NCBI GenBank assembly: GCA_025464795.1
Contig: JAODNB010000092.1
Span: 1 to 26,817 of the forward strand
Direction: 5' to 3'
Length of the DNA: 26,817 nt
Source: Frankiales bacterium
GTDB lineage: Bacteria; Actinomycetota; Actinomycetes; Mycobacteriales; SCTD01
The notes beneath the pieces were generated by a model. The model was not told where the DNA came from. It was given only the letters and a program-made list of their open reading frames with translations, and made no database searches. Shown one piece after another: positions 22,641 through 26,817 of the stretch. Position 1 is the stretch's first letter. Every line of letters begins with the position of its first letter. The translations under genes and the position numbers were made by a program.

Positions 22641-24170
22641 ATGGATCTGACTGGTGCGAAGGTGCTCGCGAAGGCGGGCCTGCTCACGCCCGTGCGCCCG
22701 GACCGGCTCGTGGGCATGGCTCTTGCCGTCGCGCGCTGGGGGCTGACGCCCGCCACGGGCTACGCCGCCGGGGCTGCCCGGCACCCTGGGCGCGTCGCGC
22801 TCATCGATGACGAGGGCTCGCTGACCTTCCGTGAGATCGACCAGCGGACGGACCGCCTCGCCGGTGAGCTCCGGGCCAAGGGCGTGTACGAGGGCGACGC
22901 CGTCGGCCTGCTGGCTCGGAACGGGCGCGGCTTCGTGGAGGCCTCGATCGCCCTGTCGAAGTGCGGCGCCGACGTGCTCTACCTCAACACCGGCTCCGCG
23001 GGAGGCCAGCTCGCGGAGGTGCTGCACCGGGAGCAGGCGCGAGCGGTCATCCACGACGCCGAGTTCGCCGAGCTCCTCGCCCCTGCGGCGCCCGCGCGGA
23101 CGATGATCACGACCGAGGAGCTCTCGGAGCTCGCGGAGACCAGCACGGCGAGCGTGCCCCCCAAGACCGGGCACGTGACGAGGCTCGTGATCCTCACCAG
23201 CGGTACGACCGGTGCGCCCCGCGGGGCTGCCCGCAGCGGCGCGTCCATCGACGACGTGGTGTCGATGCTGTCCCGGATCCCTTTGCGGGCAGGCGAACCG
23301 ACGCTCATCGCGTCGCCGGTGTTCCACGCCTGGGGCCTCGGTCACCTCACCATGGCGATGCTCCTGGGCTCGACGGTGATCCTGCAGAGGAAGTTCGATC
23401 CCGCAAAGGTTTTCGAGGCCCTGGAGGAGCACCAGGCGACCGCCTTGGTCGTCGTACCCGTGATGCTGGACATGCTCCTCAAGGCCGAGCCTCGCAAGCA
23501 CGACCTGCAGGCCCTGCGCGTGATCGCGTCGAGCGGAAGCGCGCTCCCCGGCGAGCTCGCGACCCGGGTCCTGGAGGACTTCGGACCGGTGCTCTACAAC
23601 CTCTACGGCTCCACCGAGGTCGCCTATGCAGCCGTCGCTGACCCTGACGACCTGGCCGCCGATCCGAGGACGGCGGGTCGGCCGCCGTACGGCGTGACGC
23701 TGCGGATCGTGGACGACCAGGGCGAGGACGTGCCGGTGGGCACGCCGGGGCGGATCTTCGTCGGCAGCGGCCTGGCCTTCGCCGGCTACACCGACGGATC
23801 CGACAAGGCGCGCCTCGGTGATCTCGTCGCGACGGGAGACCTCGGCGTCCTCGGACCTGAGGGCCGGTTGACGGTGCTCGGCCGCGACGACGACATGGTC
23901 GTGATCGGTGGGGAGAACGTCTACCCGGGCCAGGCCGAGGACGCGATGCTGACGCACCCGGGGGTGCAGGAGGTCTGCATCACCGCCGAGGAGGACCCGC
24001 AGTTCGGGGTGAAGCTCGTCGCGCACGTCGTCGGTGATGCGCCAGCGGACGAGCTGAAGGCACTGGTGCGGGACAAGGTCGCGCGCTTCGCCGTACCCCG
24101 TGAGTTCCGGTTCCTCGACGCGCTGCCGCGCAACGCCACCGGCAAGGTCGTGAAGAGGGACCTGGCTTGA
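22641..24170 (+). CDS. Acyl-CoA synthetase / AMP-dependent ligase
   Basis: The 509-residue ANL-superfamily enzyme activates a carboxylic acid, probably a fatty acid, to the acyl-AMP and then the CoA thioester. Motifs: ATP-binding loop LTSGTTGAPRG (185-195, with Arg where PKG is usual), SPVFHAWGLGH (225-235), YGSTE (322-326), TGDLG, GRDDDMVVIGGENVYPGQAED and the C-terminal catalytic lysine in NATGKVVKRDL (Lys502). The ATG is at 22641; a CACGGT six bases upstream could be a weak leaderless -10. It ends in a TTGA overlap with clpS, an unusual partner for this ligase, so the two are probably co-translated. Substrate chain length cannot be read from the sequence. Confidence 0.9.
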   Translation: MDLTGAKVLAKAGLLTPVRPDRLVGMALAVARWGLTPATGYAAGAARHPGRVALIDDEGSLTFREIDQRTDRLAGELRAKGVYEGDAVGLLARNGRGFVEASIALSKCGADVLYLNTGSAGGQLAEVLHREQARAVIHDAEFAELLAPAAPARTMITTEELSELAETSTASVPPKTGHVTRLVILTSGTTGAPRGAARSGASIDDVVSMLSRIPLRAGEPTLIASPVFHAWGLGHLTMAMLLGSTVILQRKFDPAKVFEALEEHQATALVVVPVMLDMLLKAEPRKHDLQALRVIASSGSALPGELATRVLEDFGPVLYNLYGSTEVAYAAVADPDDLAADPRTAGRPPYGVTLRIVDDQGEDVPVGTPGRIFVGSGLAFAGYTDGSDKARLGDLVATGDLGVLGPEGRLTVLGRDDDMVVIGGENVYPGQAEDAMLTHPGVQEVCITAEEDPQFGVKLVAHVVGDAPADELKALVRDKVARFAVPREFRFLDALPRNATGKVVKRDLA

Positions 24171-24445
24171 CCGCACCCGCAGAGCTCGACAGCCCCGACA
24201 CCGACTCCCTCGTCGATCGGCCCTGGGTGACGATCGTCTGGAACGATCCGGTGAACCTCATGAGCTACGTGACGCACGTGCTCATCGAGCTGTTCGGCTT
24301 CACCAAGGACAAGGCGACGCAGCTGATGCTGCAGGTCCACCAGGAGGGAAGGGCGGTCGTGAGCAACGGGACGCGTGAGCAGATGGAGGCCGACGTGGCG
24401 CGCTGCCACGCCAAGGGCCTCTGGGCCACGCTGCAGCAGGACTGA
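24167..24445 (+). CDS. clpS: ATP-dependent Clp protease adaptor ClpS
   Basis: The 92-residue adaptor delivers N-degron substrates to a Clp ATPase. Family features are VTIVWNDPVNLMSYVTHVLIELFGF (about 21-45, with the Asn-Asp-Pro substrate-pocket motif), KATQLMLQVHQEGRAVV, and EQMEADVARCHAKGLWATLQ. The start is TTG at 24167, supported by GAGGGA about 6 bases upstream and a 4-base overlap (TTGA) with the ligase gene. The stop overlaps the DUF2017 start by one base. The following order clpS-DUF2017-mec-cysO-cysM matches the arrangement around Rv1331-Rv1336 in Mycobacterium tuberculosis, minus one gene and plus a methyltransferase. Confidence 0.95.
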   Translation: MTAPAELDSPDTDSLVDRPWVTIVWNDPVNLMSYVTHVLIELFGFTKDKATQLMLQVHQEGRAVVSNGTREQMEADVARCHAKGLWATLQQD

Positions 24446-24981
24446 TGCGCTTCACCCGACACCGGGGCGCGATCCGGGCCGACCTCGACGACGTCGAGCT
24501 CCAGGTGCTGCGGCAGCTGGCCGGTGAGCTGCTGGCCCTCGTCGACGAGCCCGAGGTGTCGGAGGACCCGCTCGCGGCACTGGTCGGGATGCCGCCGGGC
24601 GAGGTACCCGCACCGGAGGACGACATCCTGCGGCGGCTGCTGCCCGACGCCTACCGGGACGACGCCGACGCAGCCGGGGAGTTCCGACGCTTCACGGACG
24701 CCGACCTGCGCACCAGCAAGAGGGCGAACGCCCTGGCCGTGCTGCAGACGCTCCCCGACGTCCCCGGGCGGATGACGCTCAGCCGGGACGACGTCGACGC
24801 CTGGCTGGGGCTGCTCAACGACGTGCGGCTGGCGCTCGGCACCGCGCTGGGGGTGACGGAGGAGTCCGACCTGGACGACTACGAGCAGGACGACCCGGCG
24901 TACCAGACCTTCTCCATCTACGGCTGGCTGGGCTACCTGCAGGAGTCGTTGCTGTCGTGCGTGGAGCCGCGGCTACCGTGA
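24445..24981 (+). CDS. DUF2017 family protein
   Basis: The 178-residue protein starts in a TGATG overlap with clpS. It matches what is known as DUF2017, an actinobacterial family almost always next to clpS: an N-terminal RHRGAIRADLDDVELQVLRQLAGELLALV, a middle with DILRRLLPDAYRDDADAAGEFRRFTDADLRTSKRANA, and an end with LSRDDVDAWLGLLNDVRLALGTALG and YGWLGYLQESLL. It is helical, acidic and soluble. The function is unknown; the fixed neighbourhood suggests a link to Clp-dependent proteolysis. Confidence 0.9.
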   Translation: MRFTRHRGAIRADLDDVELQVLRQLAGELLALVDEPEVSEDPLAALVGMPPGEVPAPEDDILRRLLPDAYRDDADAAGEFRRFTDADLRTSKRANALAVLQTLPDVPGRMTLSRDDVDAWLGLLNDVRLALGTALGVTEESDLDDYEQDDPAYQTFSIYGWLGYLQESLLSCVEPRLP

Positions 24982-25409
24982 CGAGCGTGTCCGACGACCG
25001 TCACGCAACTGCCACGCTGAGCCTGCCCCGCACCATGGTCGACCAGGTGATGGCGCACGCGCGCCGCGACCACCCCGACGAGTGCTGCGGGATCATCTCA
25101 GCGAAGGACGGGGCCGCGAGCCGCGTGTTCGAGATGGAGAACGCCGAGCGCAGCCCTACCGGCTTCAGCTTCGGCACCGACTCGCTGAAGGTCTACCGCG
25201 CGATGGACGACGACGACGAGGAGCCGTGGATCGTCTACCACTCGCACACGGCGACGGAGGCCTACCCGTCTCGCACGGACGTGAAGTGGTCGGCGACGGC
25301 GGGGTTTCCCTACTGGCTGCTGGTCTCGACCCGCAGCGACGAGGACGAGGTCCGGGCCTTCACGATCGAGGGCACCGAGATCACCGAGGTCGAGCTGATC
25401 GTCACCTGA
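24978..25409 (+). CDS. mec: JAMM/MPN+ metalloprotease (Mec type, M67)
   Basis: The 143-residue zinc protease has the full JAMM signature: Glu35 in DECCGII, then His88, His90, Ser98 and Asp101 in HSHTATEAYPSRTD (H-x-H-x7-S-x2-D). In M. tuberculosis the equivalent enzyme (Mec, Rv1334) cuts cysteine off the C-terminus of the carrier CysO, freeing cysteine and regenerating the carrier. cysO and cysM lie just downstream, so the same role is very likely. The start is the GTG at 24978, in a GTGA overlap with DUF2017; an in-frame GTG at 24957 would add seven residues. Its stop runs 8 bases into the oppositely oriented methyltransferase gene. Confidence 0.93.
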   Translation: MTSVSDDRHATATLSLPRTMVDQVMAHARRDHPDECCGIISAKDGAASRVFEMENAERSPTGFSFGTDSLKVYRAMDDDDEEPWIVYHSHTATEAYPSRTDVKWSATAGFPYWLLVSTRSDEDEVRAFTIEGTEITEVELIVT

Positions 25410-26040
25410 CGATGGCCAGCACGAAGCCGTCGTGACCCTTCGACCCGACCGTCTGCACGGCGGTCGCGTCCACCCGGTTGTCGCCTCGCAGCAGGTCATA
25501 CAGGGCCCGGGTCCCGACGACGGCGGGTTCGTCGTTGGCCGGATCGACGATCTTGCCCTGACGGATGGTGTTGTCGACGACGATCACCGTGCCTGGTCGT
25601 GACAGCCGGAGCGCGTGCTCGACGTACACCGGGTTGCCCGGCTTGTCGGCGTCGATGAAGACGAAGTCGTACGGCCCCTCGAGCCCCTCGAGCGATGCTG
25701 CTGCCGGGCCGACGAGGACCTCGGTGTTCGTGATCCCGGCGGCTGTGAGGTTCGCACGGGCGACGTCCGCGTGGTGCTGGTCGAGCTCGAGCGTCGTGAC
25801 GCGCTCCGCAGCTCGCGCGAGCCAGATCGTGCTGTAGCCGCCGAGCGTGCCGACCTCGAGGACGCGCTTGGCGCCGGACATCCGCACCAGCAGCTGGAGC
25901 AGCTTGCCCTGGTTGGGTGCGACCGCGATCTCGGGCAGCCCGCCCTCCTTGCTGCGCTGGAGCGCCCCGTCGAGCCCGGCGTCCGGCGCGAGCAGGGCGT
26001 CCACCACGTAGGCGTCGACGTCGGTCCAGAGATCGTCCAT
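25402..26040 (-). CDS. Class I SAM-dependent O-methyltransferase (catechol/caffeoyl-CoA type)
   Basis: The 212-residue protein has the Methyltransf_3 layout: N-terminal helices with LPEIAVAPNQGKLLQLLVRM, SAM motif VLEVGTLGGYSTIWLA (60-75), acidic ELD after strand 2, the metal-binding FIDADKPGN (Asp130) and VVDNTIRQGKI (Asp156, Asn157), typical of divalent-cation-dependent catechol or phenylpropanoid O-methyltransferases. The ATG at 26040 (MDDLWTDVDAY) is preferred; a GTG at 26058 adds six residues. It sits antisense in the middle of the cysteine-synthesis cluster, converging on mec with an 8-base overlap and diverging from cysO. The acceptor is unknown. Confidence 0.9.
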   Translation of the reverse strand: MDDLWTDVDAYVVDALLAPDAGLDGALQRSKEGGLPEIAVAPNQGKLLQLLVRMSGAKRVLEVGTLGGYSTIWLARAAERVTTLELDQHHADVARANLTAAGITNTEVLVGPAAASLEGLEGPYDFVFIDADKPGNPVYVEHALRLSRPGTVIVVDNTIRQGKIVDPANDEPAVVGTRALYDLLRGDNRVDATAVQTVGSKGHDGFVLAIVR

Positions 26041-26142
26041 GGACGTAGCGAAGCACACCTGAGGAACAAGCCGGGCGCGTGGTCGTGTTCACTTGTACGA
26101 GATCCCGAGACAGTCCCTCACTCTTGCAGGAGCACTACAGCC

Positions 26143-26418
26143 ATGGCCATCGAGGTCCGCATCCCGACCATCCTCCGCACCTACACCGGTGGGGAGAAGG
26201 CCGTCGAGGCCAAGGGCGACACGCTCCAGGGGCTGATCGACGACCTGGACAGCCGCCACGCCGGCATCAAGGGCCGTCTCATCACCGACGAGGGCAAGCT
26301 GCACCGCTTCGTGAACGTCTACGTCAACGACGAGGACGTCCGCTTCCTCGGCTCGCTCGAGACCCCGCTCAAGGACGGCGACAACGTCACCGTCCTCCCG
26401 GCGGTCGCTGGAGGGTGA
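26143..26418 (+). CDS. cysO: Sulfur carrier protein CysO (ThiS/MoaD-like)
   Basis: The 91-residue ubiquitin-fold carrier ends in AVAGG, the diglycine that is converted to a thiocarboxylate. MAIEVRIPTILRTYTGGEKAVEAKG, the DDLDSRHAGIKGRLITDEGKLHRFVNVYVNDEDVRFL middle and DGDNVTVLPAVAGG end match mycobacterial CysO (Rv1335). It supplies sulfur to CysM, making a CysO-cysteine adduct that Mec hydrolyses. ATG 26143 has AGGAG about 10 bases upstream. The 102-base region to the methyltransferase start should hold two divergent promoters; I see no convincing -35/-10 pair. The stop overlaps the cysM start (GTGA). Confidence 0.94.
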   Translation: MAIEVRIPTILRTYTGGEKAVEAKGDTLQGLIDDLDSRHAGIKGRLITDEGKLHRFVNVYVNDEDVRFLGSLETPLKDGDNVTVLPAVAGG

Positions 26419-26817
26419 GGTACGACTCGCTGATCGAGTCCGTCGGGCGCACTCCGCTCGTCGGGCTCCCTCGGCTGTCGCCGTCCCCTGACGTGCGGCT
26501 GTGGGCCAAGCTCGAGACGGACAACCCCACCGGGTCGATCAAGGACCGCGCTGCGCTGTACATGGTCGCGCAGGCGGAGAAGGAGGGCCTGCTCCGGCCC
26601 GGCGTCACGGTGCTGGAGCCGACCTCCGGCAACACCGGCATCTCGCTTGCCATGGTCTGCCGCATGCGCGGCTACCGGCTGATCTGCGTGATGCCCGAGA
26701 ACACCTCCATCGAGCGGCGTCAGCTCCTGACCATGTACGGCGCCGAGATCGTGACCAGCCCCGCCGCGGGCGGCTCCAACCAGGCGGTAGCGGTCGCCAA
26801 GCAGCTGTCCGCGGAGA
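26415..26817 (+). CDS. cysM: CysO-dependent cysteine synthase CysM, N-terminal part (runs off the window)
   Basis: The first 134 codons of a PLP-dependent beta-replacement enzyme are present from GTG 26415, which overlaps the cysO stop by 4 bases. MRYDSLIESVGRTPLVGLPRLS, then KLETDNPTGSIKDRAALYM with the PLP lysine Lys43, and EPTSGNTGISLAM (substrate-binding loop, SGNTG 71-75) are diagnostic of the cysteine synthase family. Position after cysO and mec identifies it as the CysM that uses O-phosphoserine and thiocarboxylated CysO in mycobacteria, as opposed to the sulfide-using CysK. The residues that select phosphoserine lie beyond the window edge, so this is based on context. Confidence 0.93.
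   Translation, partial: MRYDSLIESVGRTPLVGLPRLSPSPDVRLWAKLETDNPTGSIKDRAALYMVAQAEKEGLLRPGVTVLEPTSGNTGISLAMVCRMRGYRLICVMPENTSIERRQLLTMYGAEIVTSPAAGGSNQAVAVAKQLSAE

Noticed and set aside
22300..22756. Two overlapping minus-strand reading frames with GGNRTHVRQYQNKASPG and WWESNPRASVPEQGF
   Set aside because: They are antisense to the 3' part of tmRNA and its flank. These phrases are the reverse complement of the tmRNA T-arm region and are spurious proteins.

Overview
The window is GC-rich and densely coding, with many GTG/TTG starts, 1-4 nt stop/start overlaps and several TANNNT -10 elements placed 6-8 nt before start codons. Together with nickel superoxide dismutase plus its protease and the clpS-DUF2017-mec-cysO-cysM cluster, this points to a chromosomal segment of an actinobacterium. 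I cannot name the genus. No insertion sequence, CRISPR array, origin or phage gene was seen, and no stretch over 300 bases lacks a gene once the small gene at 10411-10587 and ssrA are counted.

Layout: (1) 1-2746, minus strand: start of an MMPL exporter gene, its TetR-type regulator with a large dyad operator candidate, a small unknown protein and an AI-2E-type permease with a coiled-coil N-terminus. A YihY/BrkB membrane protein is divergent at 2833. (2) 3883-8456: a compact Tad/Flp secretion-pilus operon (tadA-tadB-tadC-pilin-TadE-like x2-TadG-like) lacking TadZ, CpaB and a prepilin peptidase locally. (3) 8464-9191: divergent sodX/sodN. (4) 9280-14050: prfB (release factor 2), a tiny antisense-strand zinc-ribbon/membrane protein, ftsE-ftsX, an S41 protease and smpB. 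(5) 14037-22085: an amidohydrolase coupled to smpB, a secreted subtilase ending in sixteen W-spaced pentapeptides, and two tandem paralogous membrane GGDEF-EAL proteins. This block lies between smpB and its RNA partner ssrA. (6) 22141-22510: tmRNA (ssrA), with a readable tag ADNSPRAYALAA, followed by a long hairpin that takes in the 3' acceptor strand of the RNA itself. (7) 22641-26817: acyl-CoA synthetase, clpS, DUF2017, a JAMM protease, an antisense O-methyltransferase, the sulfur carrier cysO and the start of cysM.

Themes: ribosome rescue and tagged-protein proteolysis (prfB, smpB, ssrA, clpS), cell-division signalling (ftsEX), surface structures (Tad pilus, repeat-bearing subtilase) with c-di-GMP turnover, and protein-carrier cysteine synthesis. 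The best candidates for something not well described are the subtilase plus twin GGDEF-EAL block and the hairpin overlapping the 3' end of ssrA.
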